From contig NC_065572.1 of NCBI RefSeq assembly GCF_937616625.2, positions 35,925,653-35,989,652 of the forward strand: a DNA stretch of 64,000 bases, read 5' to 3'. This document shows, piece by piece, positions 23,501-36,982 of the stretch. Below the pieces are notes generated by a model. The model did no database searches, was not told the DNA's origin, and worked only from the letters and a program-made list of their open reading frames with translations. This DNA is from Mercurialis annua (taxonomy: Eukaryota; Streptophyta; Magnoliopsida; Malpighiales; Euphorbiaceae). Every line of letters begins with the position of its first letter. Position 1 is the first letter of the stretch. The translations under genes and the position numbers were made by a program.

Positions 23501-25707
23501 TTACGAAACAAATCCATACGTTTCACCTTTTTAGTGATTTAAGCCAAACCTTATCAAACATAACGAAACAAATCCAAACGTTTCACCTTTTTAGAGATTT
23601 AAGCCAAACGTTTACAAAATGTTACAAAACGAATCCAAACTTTTCGCCTTTTTAGCAATTTAAGACAAACGTTTACAAACATTACGAAACATATCCAAAC
23701 GTTTCACTTTTTCAGTGATTTAAGCCAAACGTTTCAAACTTTTCGAAACAAATCAAAACATTTCACCTTTTTAGCGATTTATGCCAAACTTATAAAAACA
23801 TTACGAAAAAAATCCAAACATTTCACCTTTTTAACGATTGAAGCCAAACGTTTACAAACATTATGAAACAAATCCAAACGTTTCCCCTTTTTAGCGATTT
23901 AAGCCAAACGTTTACAAACGTTACGAAAAAAATCCAAACGTTTCGCCTTTTTAACGATTTAAGCCAAACGTCTACAAAGGTTAAGAAACAAAGCCAAATG
24001 TTTCACCTTTTCAGCAATATAAACCAAACGTTTACAAACATTACAAAACAAATCCAAGCGTTTCACCTTTTTAGCAAATTAAGTCAAACGTTTACAAACA
24101 TTACAAAACAAATCCAAACATTTAACCTTTTTAGCAATTTAAGCGAAACGTTTACAAACGTTATGAAACAAAACCAAACGTTTCACCTTTTTAGCTATTT
24201 AAGCCAAATGTTTATAAACGTTACAAAACAAATCCAAAAGTTTCACCTCTCTAGAGATTTAAGCCAAAGATTTACAAACGTTACGAAACAAATCCAAACG
24301 TTTCATCTTTATAGCGAAATAAGCCAAATGTTTACCAAATGTTACGAAACGAATCCAAATGTTTCGCCTTTTTAGCAATTTAAGTCAAACATTTACAAAC
24401 GTTATGAAACAAATCCGAACATTTCACCTTTTTAGCGATTTAAGCCAAACGTTTATAAATCTTACGAAATAAAACAAAACATTTAAAACGTTATGAAACA
24501 AATCCAAACCCTTACAAACGTTACGAAACAAAACTAGGTGTTTCACCTTTTTAGCAATTTAAGCCAAACGTTTAGAAACGTTGCGAAACAAATCCACACG
24601 TTTCCCCTTTTTAGCAATTTAAGTTAAACGTTTACAAACGTTCCGAAAAAAATTCAAGCGTTTCACCTTTTTAGTAATTTAAGTCAAACGTTTACAAACG
24701 ATACGAAACAAATCCAATTGTTCCACCTTTTTAGCAATTTAAGCCAAACGTTTACAAACGTTACGGAACAATTCCAAAAGTTTCACCATTTTAGCGATAT
24801 AAGCCGAACGTATACAAACGTTACGAAACAAAACAAAGCATTTCACCTTTTTAGCAATTTGAGCCAAATGTTTATTAACGTTACGAAACAAATCCAAACG
24901 CTTTCCCACTTTAGCGATTTAAGCCAAACGTTTAAACAGTTAAGAAAGAAATTTAAACATTTCACCTTCTTAGCAATTTATGCCAAACGTTTACAAACGT
25001 TATAAAACAAATCCAAATGTTTCGCCTTTTTCGCAATTGAAGCCAAACGTTTTCAAACGTTATGAAACAAATCCAAACATTTCCCCTTTTTAGCGATTGA
25101 AGCCAAACGTTTACAAACGTTACGAAAAAAATCCAAACATTTCTCCTTTTTAGTGATTTAAGCCAAACGTTTACAATGGTTATGAAACAAATGCAGATGG
25201 TTAACCTTTTTAGCAAATAAAGCCAAACGTTGGCAAACGTTACGAAATGTTACAAAACAGATCAAAACGTTTTGCCTTTTTAGCAATATAAGCCAAACGT
25301 TTACCAACATAACGAAATTTCAAACGTTTCACCATTTTAGCGATTTAAGCCAAACGTTTAAAAACGTTACGAAACATATCCAAACGTTTCACCTTTTTAG
25401 CAATTTAAGCCAAACGTTTACAAAAAATCCAAATGTTTCATCTTTTTAGCAATTTAAGCCAAACGTTTACAAACGTTACGAAACAAATCCAAACGTTTCC
25501 TCTTTTTAGCGATTTAAGCCAAACGTTTCAAACTTTACAAAACAAATCAAAACATTTCACCTTTTTAGCGATTTATGCCAAACTTATACAAACGTTACGA
25601 AACAAATCCAAACGTTTCACTTTTTTAACGATTGAAGTCAAACGTTTACAAACATTACGAAACAAATCCAAATGTTTCACCTTTTTAGCATTTTAAGCCA
25701 AACGTTT
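14526..25707 (+). repeat. 60-bp satellite array, block 2 (forward orientation)
   Basis: An 11.2-kb continuation of block 1, same monomer and orientation. Variants recur in higher-order patterns. The unusual monomer with CCCTTACAAACG starts at 14683, 15976, 19080, 22649 and 24509 (and at 2281 in block 1). A monomer with GATACAAATCC followed by GTGTCACC recurs near 15510 and 16770 (1,260 bp, 21 monomers). A stretch with CAAATGCAAATGG near 19746 recurs near 20500. The block ends at a perfect palindrome CCAAACGTTTGG at 25698-25709, where orientation flips. The longest pseudo-frame (15331-15963, 210 codons) is only the 20-residue repeat. Confidence 0.97.
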
Positions 25708-28700
25708 GGATTTGTTTCGTAACGTTTGTAAACGTTTGGCTTAAATTGCTAAAAAGGTGAAACGTTTGTATTTGTTTCGTATCGTTTGTAAACGTTTGGC
25801 TTAAATCGCTAAAATGGTGAAACATTTGGATTTGTTTTGTAAAGTTTGTAAATGTTTAGCCTAAATTGCAAAAGAGGTGAAACGTTGGATTTGTTTCCTA
25901 ACGTTTGTAAACGCTTGGATTAAATTTCTTAACAGTGAAACGCTTGGATTTGTTTCGTAACGTTTGTAAAAGTTTAGCTTAAATTACTAAAAAGGTGAAA
26001 CATTTGGATTTTTTTTAGAAACATTTGTAAACGTTGGGCTTAAATCGCGAAAAAGGTGAAACATTTGGATTTATTTTGTAGCGTTTGTAAATGTTTGGCT
26101 TAAATTGCTAAAAAGGTGAAACGCTTGGTTTTGTTTCATAACGTTTGTAAACGTTTGGCTTAAATTGCTAAAAAGGTGAATAACTTTTTTGTTTCGTAAG
26201 GTTTGTAATCGTTTGGCTTAAAATTGCTAAAAAGGTGAAACGCTTGGATTTGTTTTGTAATGTTTGTACACGTTTGGCTTATATTGTTAAAAAAGTGAAA
26301 CGCTTAGATTTGTTTCGTAATATTTATAAACGTTTGGCTTAAATCGCTAAAAAGGGGAAACGTTTGGATTTGTTTCATATGTTTGTAAACGTTTTGCTTA
26401 AATCCCTAAAAATGCGAAACGTTTGGATTCGTTTTGTAACGTTTGGTTTTGTTTCGTAACGTTTGTAAACGTTTTGCTTTAATCGCTAAAAAGGGGAAAC
26501 GTTTGGATTTTTTTTGTAAAGTTTGTAAATGTTTGTCTTATATCGCTAAAGAGGTGAAACGTTTGGATTTGTTTCGTAACGTTTGTAAATGTTTGGCTTA
26601 AATCGCTAAAAAGGTGAATCGCTAAAAAGGTGAAACATTTGGATTTGTTTCGTAACGTTTGGCATAAATCGCTAAAAAGGTGAAACGTTTGGATTTGTTT
26701 CGTAACGTTTGTAAACGTTTGGATTAAATCGCTAAAAAGGTGAAACGTTTGGATTTGTTTTGTAACGTTTGTAAACGTTTAGCTTAAATTGCAAAAGAGG
26801 TGAAACATTGGATTTGTTTCGTAACGTTTGTAAACGCTTGGATTAAATTTCTTAACAGTGAAACGCTTGGATTTGTTTCGTAACGTTTGTAAAAGTTTGG
26901 CTTAAATTACTAAAAAGGTGAAACATTTGGATTTTTTTTAGAAACTTTTGTAAAACGTTGGGCTTAAATCGCAAAAAGGTGAAACGTTTGGATTTATTTT
27001 GTAGCGTTTGTAAATGATTGGCTTAAATTGCTAAAAAGGTGAAACGCTTGGTTTTGTTTCATAATGTTTGTAAACGTTTGGCTTAAATTGCTAAAAAGGT
27101 GAAACACTTGGTTTTGTTTCGTAAGGTTTGTAAACGTTTGGCTTAAAATTGCTAAAAAGGTGAAATGCTTGGATTTGTTTTGTAATGTTTGTACACGTTT
27201 GGCTTATATTGCTAAAAAAGTGAAACGCTTATATTTGTTTCGTAATGTATATAAACGTTTGGCTTAAATCGCTAAAAAGGGGAAACGTTTGGATTTGTTT
27301 CATATATTTGTAAAAATTTGGCTTAAATCGCTAAAAAGGGGAAACGTTTGGATTTGTTTCATATATTTGTAAACGTTTGGCTTAAATCGCTAAAAAGGTG
27401 AATCGTCTGGATTTATTTCGTAAATATTATAAACGTTTGGCTTAAATTGCTAAAAAGGTTAAACGCTTGGATTTGTTTCGTAACGTTTGTAAACGTTTGG
27501 CTTAAATTGCTAATAAGGGGAAACTCTTAGATTTGTTTCGTAACGTTTGAAAACGTTTGGCTTAAATTGCTAAAAAAAGGAAACGCTTGGTTTTGTTTTG
27601 TAATGTTTATAAACGTTTGGCTTAAATCGCTTAAAAGATGAAACGTCTGGATTTGTTTCATATGTTTGTAAACGTTTGGCTTAAATCGCTAAAAAGGTCA
27701 AATGTTTGGATTTATTTCATAAGCGTTTGGCTTAAATTGCGAAAAAAGTGAAACGATTGGGTTTGTTTCGTAATGTTTGTAAACGTTTTGCTTAAATCGC
27801 TAAAAATGCAAATCGTTTGGATTTGTTTAGTAATGTTTTAAACGTTTGGTTTTGTTTCGTAACATTTCTAAACGTTTGGCTTAACTCGCTAAAAAGGGAA
27901 AACGTTTGGATTTGTTTCGTAATGTTTTGAAACGTTTGGCTTATATGGCTGAAAAGGTGAAACGTATGGATTTGTTTCGTAACTTCGTATATGTTTGGCT
28001 TAAATTGCTAAAAAGGTGAAAAGTTTTATTTTGTTTTGTAACGTTTGTAAACATTTGTATTAAATCGCTAAAAAGGTGAAAGGTTTGGATTTGTTTCGTA
28101 TCTTTTGTAAACATTTGGCTTAAATTGCTAAAAAGGAGAAACCCTTGGATTTGTTTCGTAACGTTTGTAAACGTTTAGCCTAAATTGCTAAAATGGAGAA
28201 ACGTTTTGATTTGTTTCGTAGCGTTTATAAACGTTTGGCTTAAATCGCTAAAAAGGTGAAACGTTTGGATTTGTTTGGTATCATTTGTAAACGTGTTGCT
28301 TAAATAGCTAAAATGGTAAAATTTTGGATTTTTTTCGTAATATTTTTAAACGTTTGGCTAAAATCGCTAAAAAGGTGAAACGTTTGGATTTGTTTCGCAA
28401 CGTTTGTAAACGTTTAGCTTAAATCGCTAAAAAGATGAAACAGTTGGATTTGTTTCGTAACGTTTGTAAAAGTTTGGCTTAAATTGAAAAAACTGTGAAA
28501 CGCTTGGATTTGTTTTATAACGTTTGTAAACGTTTGGCTTAAACTGTTGAAAAGGTAAAACATTTGGATTTGTTTCATAACCTTTGTAAATGTTTGGCTT
28601 ATATCGCTAAAAAGGTGAAATGTTTGGCTTAAATTCATACGTTTATAAACGTTTGGCTTAAATCACTAAAAAGGTGAAACGTTTTGATTTATTTCGTAAC

Positions 28701-29545
28701 GTTTGTAAACGTTTGGCTTAAATTGCTAAAACGGTGAAGCGCTTGGATTTGTTTCATAACCTTTGTAAATGTTTGATTTAAATCGCTAAAAAGGTAAAAT
28801 GTTTGGCTTAAATTCATACGTTTATAAACGTTTGGCTTAAATCACTAAAAAGGTTAAACGTTTTGATTTATTTCGTAACGTTTGTAAACGTTTGGCTACA
28901 ATTGCTAAAAAGGAGAAACACTTGGATTTGTTTCGTAACGTTTGTATACGTTTGGCTTAAATTGCTAAAAAAGTGAAGAGCTTTGTTTTGTTTAGGAACG
29001 TTTGTAAACGTTTAGCTTAAATTGCAAAAAAGGTGAAACGTTTGGATTTTTTTCGTAACGTTTTTAAAGGTTTGGCTTAAATTGCTAAAATGGTGAAACG
29101 CTTGGATTTGTTTCGTAACATTTGAAAACGTTTGGCTTAAATTGCTAAAAAGGTGAAACGCTCGGTTTTGTTTCTTAATGCTTGCAAACGTTTTGCTTAA
29201 ATCACTAAATGCAAAACGTTTGGATTTATTTCGTAACATTTTAGACGCTTGATTTTCTTTTGTAACGTTTAACGTTTGGCTTAAATCGCTAAAAAGGTGA
29301 AACATATGGTTTGTTTTGTAACGTTTGTTAATGTTTGGCTTAAATCTCTAAAAAGGGGAAACATTTGGATTTGTTTCGTAACGTTTGTAAAAGTTTGGCT
29401 TAAATCGCTAAAAAGGTAAAACGTTTGGATTTTTTTCGTACTGTTTGTAAACGTTTTGCTTAAATCGCTAAAAAGGTGAAACATTTGGATTTGTTTCGTA
29501 ACATTTGTAAACGTTTGCCTTAAATCGCTAGAAAGGTAAAACAGT
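25708..29545 (-). repeat. 60-bp satellite array, block 3 (inverted)
   Basis: The same monomer on the opposite strand for 3.8 kb. It contains a direct duplication with an offset of 922 bp: the segment with GCAAAAGAGGTGAAAC at about 25868 returns at about 26790, together with the following atypical monomers (TTTCTTAACAGTG). A shorter duplication of about 180 bp (AATTCATACGTTTATAAACG) is at 28631 and 28811. It returns to forward orientation through a short irregular piece, AACAGTGTAAG, at about 29540-29550. Confidence 0.95.
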
Positions 29546-31941
29546 GTAAGAAACAAAACCAAACGTTTCACCTTTTTAGCGATTTAAGCCAAACGTTTAC
29601 ATACGTTACAAAACAAATCCAAACGTTTCACCTTTTTAGCGATTTAAGCCAAACGTTTAAAACTTTACGAAACACATCCAAACGTTTCACATTTTTTGCA
29701 ATTTAAGCCAAACGTTTACAAACATTACCAAACAAATCAAAATGTTTCACCCTTTTATCGATTTAAGCCAAACGTTTACAAACGTTACAAAACAAATCCA
29801 AATGTTTCACCTTTTTAGCAATTTAAACCAAACGTTTAAAACTTTACGAAACAAATCCAAATGTTTCAAATTTTAAGCAATTCAAGCCAAACATTACGAA
29901 ACAAATCCAAGCGTTTTCCCTTTTTAGCGATTTAAGCCAAACGTTTACAAACGTTATGAAACAAATCCAAGCGTTTCACCTTTTTAGCGATTTAAGCCAA
30001 ACGTTTAAAATTTAGGAAACACATCCAAACATTTCACATTTTTTGCAATTTAAGCCAAACGTTTACAAACATTATGAAACAAATCAAAACGTTTCACCCT
30101 TTTATCGATTTAAGCCAAACGTTTACAGAAATTACAAAACAAATCAAAACGTTTCACCTTTTTAGCAATTTAAACCAAACGTCTAAAATTTTACGAAACG
30201 AATCCAAATGTTTCAAATTTTAAGCAATTCAAGCCAAACATTTACAAACGTTACGAAACAAATCGAAACGTTTCACCTTTTTAGCGATTTAAGTCAAACG
30301 TTTACAAACTTTACGAAACAAATCCAAGCGTTTCAACTTTTTAGCAATTTAAGCCAAACGTTTACAAACGTTACAAAATAAATCCAAGCGTTTAACCTTT
30401 TTAGCAATTTAAACCTAACGTTTAAAACTTTACGAAACAAATCCAAGCGTTTTACATTTTTTGCAATTTAAGCCAAATGTTTACAAACGTTACGAAACAA
30501 ATCCAAACATTTCACCTTTTTAGCAATTTAAGCCAAACGTTTACAAACGTTAAAAATCATATCCAAATGTTTCACCTTTTAGCGATTTATGTCAAACGTT
30601 TGCAAACGTTACGAAACAAAACCAAACGTTTCCCCTTTTTTGCGATTTAAGCCAAACGTTTTCAAATGTTACGGAACAAATCCAAACGTTTCATCTTTTT
30701 AGTGATTTAAGCCAAACGTTTACAAACATAACGAATCAGATTCAAACGTTTAAGCCAAACAATTACAAAAGTTATGAAACAAATGCGAACGTTTCAAATT
30801 TTAAGCGATATAAGCCAGACGTTTACAAGCTTTACGAAACAAAATCAAAGGTTTCCCCTTTTTTAGCGATTTAAGACAAACGTTTAGAACTTTACTAAAC
30901 ACATCCAAACGTTTCACATTTTTTTCAATTTCGGCCAAACGTTTACAAAAATTACGAAACAAATCAAAACGTTTCACTCTTTTATCGATTTAAGCCAAAC
31001 GTTTACAAACGTTGCAAAACAAATCAAAACGTTTCACCTTTTTAGCAATTTAAACCGAACGTTTAAAACATTACGAAACAAATCCAAATGTTTCAAATTT
31101 TAAGCAATTCAAGTCAAACATTTACAAAAGTTACGAAACAAATCCAAACGTTTCACCTTTTTAGCAATTTAAGCCAAACGTTTACAAACGTTACGAAACA
31201 AATCCAAGTGTTTCAACTTTTTAGCTATTTAAGCCAAACGTTTACAAATGTTACAAAACAAATCCAAGCGTTTAACCTTTTTAGCAATTTATACAAAATG
31301 TTTATAACTATACGAATCAAATCCAAGCGTTTCACATTTTTAGCAATTTAAGCCAAACGTTTACAAACGTTACGAAACAAATCCAAACGTGTCACCTTTT
31401 TAGCAATTTAAGCCAAACGTTTACAAACATTAAAAATCAAATCCAAATGTTTCACCTTTTAGCGATTTAAGCCAAACGTTTTCAAATGTTACGGAACAAA
31501 TCCAAACGTTTCACCTTTTTAGTGATTTAAGCAAAACATTTACAAACGCTACGAAACAGACTCAAACATTTAATCCAAACGATTACAAAGGTTATGAAAC
31601 AAATGCAAACGTTTAAACTCTTTAGCGATATAAGCCAGACGTTTACAAACGTTACGAAACAAAACCAAACGTTTCCCCTTTTTCAGCGATTTAAGCCAAA
31701 CGTCTACAAATATTACGAAACAAAACCAAATGTTTTACCTTTTTAGCGATTAAAGCCAAACGTTTACAAACGTTACAAAACAAATCTAAACATTTCACCT
31801 TTTTCACGATTCAAGTCAAACGTTAACAAACGTTACGAAACAAAACCAAACGTTCCACATTTTTAGCGATTTAAGCCAAACGTTTACAAAGGTTACGAAA
31901 CAAATCCAAACGCTTCCCAATTTTAGAGATTTAAGCCAAAC
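29546..31941 (+). repeat. 60-bp satellite array, block 4 (forward orientation)
   Basis: 2.4 kb of forward monomers, more diverged than block 2, with variant words such as CACATTTTTTGCAATTTAAG and TTTTATCGATTTAAG repeated at about 29690, 30030 and 30920, which indicates local higher-order copies. It ends at the palindrome CCAAACGTTTGG (31936-31947). Confidence 0.94.
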
Positions 31942-32046
31942 GTTTGGTTTTGTTTCGTATCCAATCCAAATGTTTACCTTTTCAAAATCTAATTCCATAT
32001 ACGATTCAATTACGATGCTGACAATGAAATAAAGATTTTGCATGAA
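31942..32046. other. Inversion hinge with non-satellite spacer, copy 1
   Basis: After the palindrome at 31936-31947 come about 17 bases in inverted orientation, a short forward monomer piece (CCAATCCAAATGTTTACC), then about 60 bases unrelated to the satellite (31982-32042, beginning AAAATCTAATTCCATATACG). Inverted monomers follow. The whole arrangement recurs at 40617-40720, so it was duplicated with the array. I do not recognise the spacer. Confidence 0.8.
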
Positions 32047-32925
32047 TTGCTAAAAAGGTGAGTTGTTTGGATTTGTTTCGTAACGCTTGTAAACGTTTGG
32101 CTTAAATCGCTAAAAAAGGTGAAACGTTCAGATCTGTTTCGTAAAGTTTGTAAACGTTTGGCTGAAATCACTGGAACGTTTGGATTTGTTCCGTAAAGTT
32201 TGTAAACGTTTGGCTTCAATCGCTAAAAAGGTGAAACGCTTGGATTTGTTTCGTAACGTTTGTAAACGTTTGGCTTAAATAGCTAAAAGGTGAAATTCGT
32301 GGATTTCTTTCGTAATATTTGTAAACGTTTGGCTTAAATATCTAAAAAGATAAAACACTTGGATTTGTTTCGTATCGTTTGTAAACGTTTGGCGTAAATC
32401 ACTAAAAAGGTGAAACATTTGGTTTTATTTCGTAACCTTTGTAAACGTTCGGCTTAAATCGCTAAAAATGTGAAATAGTTGGATTTGTTTTGTAACTTTT
32501 TAAACATTTGGATCTGCTTCGAAACGTTTGGATTTGTTTTGTAACATTTGTAAACGTTTGGCTTCAATCACTAAAAAGGTGAAACGTTCAGATTTGTTTC
32601 GTTAAGTTTGTAAACGTTTGGCTTATATCGTTAAAAAGAGGAGACGTTTGGATTTGTTTCGTAACGTTTTGCATAAATCCCTAAAAAGGGGAATAGTTTG
32701 GAATTGTTTCGTAACGTTTGTAAACATTTGGCTCAAATTGCTAAAAAGGCGAATCGTTTGGATTTATTTCGTAATGTTTGTAAACGTTTGTCTTAAATCC
32801 CTAAAAAGGTGAAACGTTTGGTTTTGTTTCATAACCTTCGTAAACGTTTGGCTTAAATCGCTAAAAAGGTGAAAACATTTGGATTTGTTTCGTAACGTTG
32901 TAAACGTTTGGTTTTGTTTTGTAGC
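32047..32925 (-). repeat. 60-bp satellite array, block 5 (inverted)
   Basis: 0.9 kb of inverted monomers, several shortened or fused (for example near 32500). Orientation returns to forward at about 32926 inside GTAGCATTTACAAACG, a switch within the AACGTTT core; the same switch recurs at about 41556. Confidence 0.93.
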
Positions 32926-34313
32926 ATTTACAAACGATACGAAAGAAATCCAAACGTTTCACCTTTTTAGCTATTTAAGCCAAACGTTTACAAACGTTAC
33001 GAAACAAATCCAAACGTTACGAAACAAAACTAAACGTTTAAAACATTACGAAATAAATCCAAACGTTTCACCTTTTTTTGCGATTTAAGCCAAACGTTTA
33101 CAAAGGATATGAAACAAAACCAAACATTTAAAATTTTACTAAACAAATCCAAACTCTTTACCATTTTAGTGATTCAAGCAAAATATTTACAAACGTAACA
33201 AAACTAAATTGAACGTTTCACCTTTTTAGTAATTTAAGCCAAACATTTACAAATTTTCTGAAACAAATCCAAACGTTTCCCCATTTTAGTGATTTAAGCC
33301 AAACGTTTAAAACATCACGAAACGAATCTAAACGTTTCCCCATTTTAGCGATTTAAGTCAATTATTTACAAACGTTACGAAACAAATCCAAACGTAACCT
33401 TTTTATCAATTTAAGCCAAACGTTTACAAACATTACGAAAAAAATCCAAACGTTTCACTTTTTTAGCAATTTAAGCCAAACATTTATAAACGTTACGAAA
33501 CAAAACCGAACGTTTCACCTTTTTAGCAATTTAAGACAAACGTTTACATACGTTACGAAACAAAGCCACACGTTTAGAAACGTTCCGAAACATTTTCAAG
33601 CGTTTCACTTTTTTAGCGATTAAGTTAAACGTTTATTAACGTTACGAAACAAAACGGAACGTTACAAAGCAAATCCAAACGCTTAAAACTTTTAGCGATT
33701 TAAGTCAAACGTTTATAAACGTTACGAAACAAAACCAAATGTTCACCTTTTTAGAGATTGAAGCGAAACGTTTAAAAACGTTAGGAAACAAAACCAAACA
33801 TTTCACCTTATTAGCAAATTAAGCTAAACGTTTAGAAACGTTACTAACAAAACCAAATGTTTAACCTTTTTAGCTATATAAGTCAAACGTTTACAAACAT
33901 TACGAAACAAATCCAAACGTTTCACCTTTTTAGCGATTTAAGCCAAACATTTACAAACGTTACGAAACAAATCCAAACGTTTCAACTTTTTAGCGATTTA
34001 AGCCAAACGTTTACAAACGGTACGAAACAAATCCAAACGTTTCACCTTTTTAGCAATTTATGCCAAACGTTTACAAACATTACGAAACAAATCCAAATGT
34101 TTCACCTTTTTAGCAATTTAAGGCAAACGTTTACAAACGTTGCGAAACAAATCCAAACATTTCACCTTTTTAGCGATTTAAGCCAAACATTTACAAGCGT
34201 TACTAAACAATTCCAAACGTTTCGAAACAAAACCAAACGTTTCACTTTTTTAGCGATTTAAGCCAAAGTTTACAAACGTTACAAAACAAATCCAAACGTT
34301 TCACCTTTTTAGC
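32926..34313 (+). repeat. 60-bp satellite array, block 6 (forward orientation)
   Basis: 1.4 kb of forward monomers with atypical members, including ACAAACGTAACAAAACTAAATTG near 33190 (recurring near 41820 and 42810) and a shortened AAACGTAACC member near 33390 (recurring near 42030 and 43010). Interrupted at 34314 by a solo LTR. Confidence 0.94.
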
Positions 34314-34908
34314 TGTCACGACCCATTTTCATGAATCGCGACCGGCGCTAGGGTATGGGTATGGTTGTACTAAAACCCGTAGCTAGCCTTGCGGATAACC
34401 AACAAATACATAAGCCTGCAAGAAAACCAATGCTCGGGGGCAACCGAGACTTCAGCCTAGTTCTAGCAGTTCATAATATACAACATTTATTATAAAGTGC
34501 TTAGCCAACTCTGAGTCTTAAACATGGCAGAAGTATATATTAACCCAAGTTAATAAAAGAATGCCAACATAGCAATAATTCATTGAATACATTTATAACA
34601 AGTATTCGACATAAGACTTCTATTTACTACTGCGGTCTAAGAATAAAATCAATTTAATAAACTTTTTAAAATAAAGTAAAACCTCCGAGGAAATAAAGAA
34701 TCAGAGAGCAGCTGACTCGCTCATATCATAACCCTGGAAAAATTGGGAAAACAACGGGGTCAGATATACTGAGATGAGTTCATACCACTATTTACATTTA
34801 TCAAGTGGAAAACCTTTAAAACCGTTTAAAACATTTAATAAAAACATTACGTTTAATAGTTGGAACCCTAATCCACAATACTAAATTTAACCATAATCCA
34901 ATAGGCCT

Positions 34909-35033
34909 GGTCCCGAGAGCCGAGCTACACCGAGTTACCACCGACCACTCGTTATCAATAACCAGAGTCCCGAGAGCTGAGCTACGCCGAGTTACTCTAC
35001 CGGTCCCGAGAGCTATACTCACACCGAGTTACC
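34909..35033 (-). repeat. Three short direct repeats in the solo LTR
   Basis: Three imperfect copies of a motif (plus strand GTCCCGAGAGC...CGAGTTACC, spaced about 40-60 bases) matching in reverse orientation the three copies at 49118-49233 in the other solo LTR, so the repeats are ancestral to the LTR family. Confidence 0.8.
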
Positions 35034-36848
35034 ACCATATATCACATACCTTGTCTAGATCAATACCGGTGTGCACGCAGTCCTAATGATGCCCATTAGG
35101 TAGCATGTTCCAACTACAAGCCATAATGAAAAAACAGTTCGAAATATACATACAGTATATATTTATATATTAAAATAACAGTTTACATAATAAAGCGGTA
35201 AATAGTAAGTACAAACTCACTGCTTGCTAATCCACGTGATAACCTGGCAAGTAACTAAACATGGTTTGACTCCGACGCACGAACAGTCGAGGAGTCTAAG
35301 AAAACATAAATCAGAATTAAAACATGTCCTAACTCTAGGGAGTACTAGACACCACATAGGACTAGCACAAACATCAACAAGACAAGACATACATCAAACA
35401 CACTTAATTAATCCATAGCCAAAGCATAAACAAAAGTAGAGTAATCATACTTACTCAACATAACCAAAGTTATATGATAGTCAAGTCAAATTAAGTTCCC
35501 ACTTTTAAAACATTAACCGGAAAACAATTTCAATAACTTAGTTAAATTCATAAAACCAAGTTTAAACCAAAGTGGTGAGTTAGCCGAGTTATCAAAACTG
35601 CCAAGCCTATACTCACAAATTGGGCGACCCAAGTCTAACCCAAACCAAACATCCAACCAAAGTAAAACAATTCGTTTAAAGTTCGAAAATACTTTAACAA
35701 ATCAATGTCTTAATTTAGAAAGCAAGGGAACTCAATAAGAACTCAATAACAAAAATATCATAATGCTCATAAGGTTCTCGACAAAAGTCCTCAATGGATA
35801 AACATGCTCAAACGGCCAGCATAAAATATACAATCACCTTAGCATGCCCTCTAACATTAAACATGCCCAAGCAAGATTAACAGTAATTTATACATCATAC
35901 TGACATGCTAACAACAATCCAACATTAACCAATAATGTTAAACAACCCAACTAACTTGTTTAAACAATCAATACATTACATGGCAACAAATTCAACATTT
36001 AGCCAAAATCGGAAAAACAAGCCAACCTCAAAACAATCATGCCATGACACTTTAATGAATCCAATTCATCTCAAAAGCTTAAACCAATCACATTTACAGT
36101 TTCAAAACCTCCAACCAAAACATACCAATTGATCATGATTATCAAGCCAAATAACAAACAATTTGATATGCTCAACCCAAACTAATCCAACTCAGTCAAT
36201 TTGATTTTTAATCACCAAACACATGTTAATTCAATTATTTACAGCCCTATAACAAAATCAAAATAAAATAATTTATAGCAATCTAATTCTTTAAACAACA
36301 ACATCATGTCAATGAAATTATGGGTAGCCCTAGCATTCCACTTTTATGAAATCCATACAACGCATGAATGAATCGAATTCAAGAGAGCATAAACGACTAC
36401 AACGAATGCCCAACAAGTATTGACAATGAATTTGATACACTAATAAGAAAACAAAATCAAAACAGCCCACATAATTACATGCCACAACAACTAACATTTT
36501 AAATTGAAATCTAACAACAACCATCACACCAACGATTCAAATTAAAAGGGTAAAGGAAGGATTAATTACCTTAGCAATCCAAAAGAGCAAGGAAAACTCA
36601 AAAAAATAGTGGAATAATGGCTACAACAATGAAAAACCAAAGGACCAATGAATACCCAAATAATTTGATTACATAAACCATGAATTGAATGATGGAATGG
36701 ATGTTAGAACACTTACCAAGTGTCTTGAGGCACCAAAATGTGATTGGGAATCGTTTATAAATGTTTAGAAATCAGTTTAGGGTTTGTGGGAACGAGTGGG
36801 GGCTGATTTTTTCGAAAAACGAAGTTTTTATAAGCAAACCCGTAATGA

Positions 36849-36982
36849 CCCGGTTCTACGGCCGGTTCTGCCCAGCAGAACCGGTTATAAAACCGGTTGA
36901 CTCATTGCCAATGCAGAAATCAGAGTGGACCGGACCTATGGCCGGTTCTACCCAGCAGGTCCGGTTATAGGTCCGGTTGACC
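36849..36982. repeat. Two-copy repeat rich in CCGGTT in the solo LTR
   Basis: Two copies about 80 bases apart, each with GGCCGGTTCT, CCCAGCAG and then an inverted CCGGTT motif before GGTTGACC. Self-complementary pairs (AGAACCGG with CCGGTTCT) could fold into hairpins. The region lies near the 5' part of the LTR on its own strand; the other solo LTR has unrelated but also palindromic sequence at the corresponding place. Confidence 0.75.
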
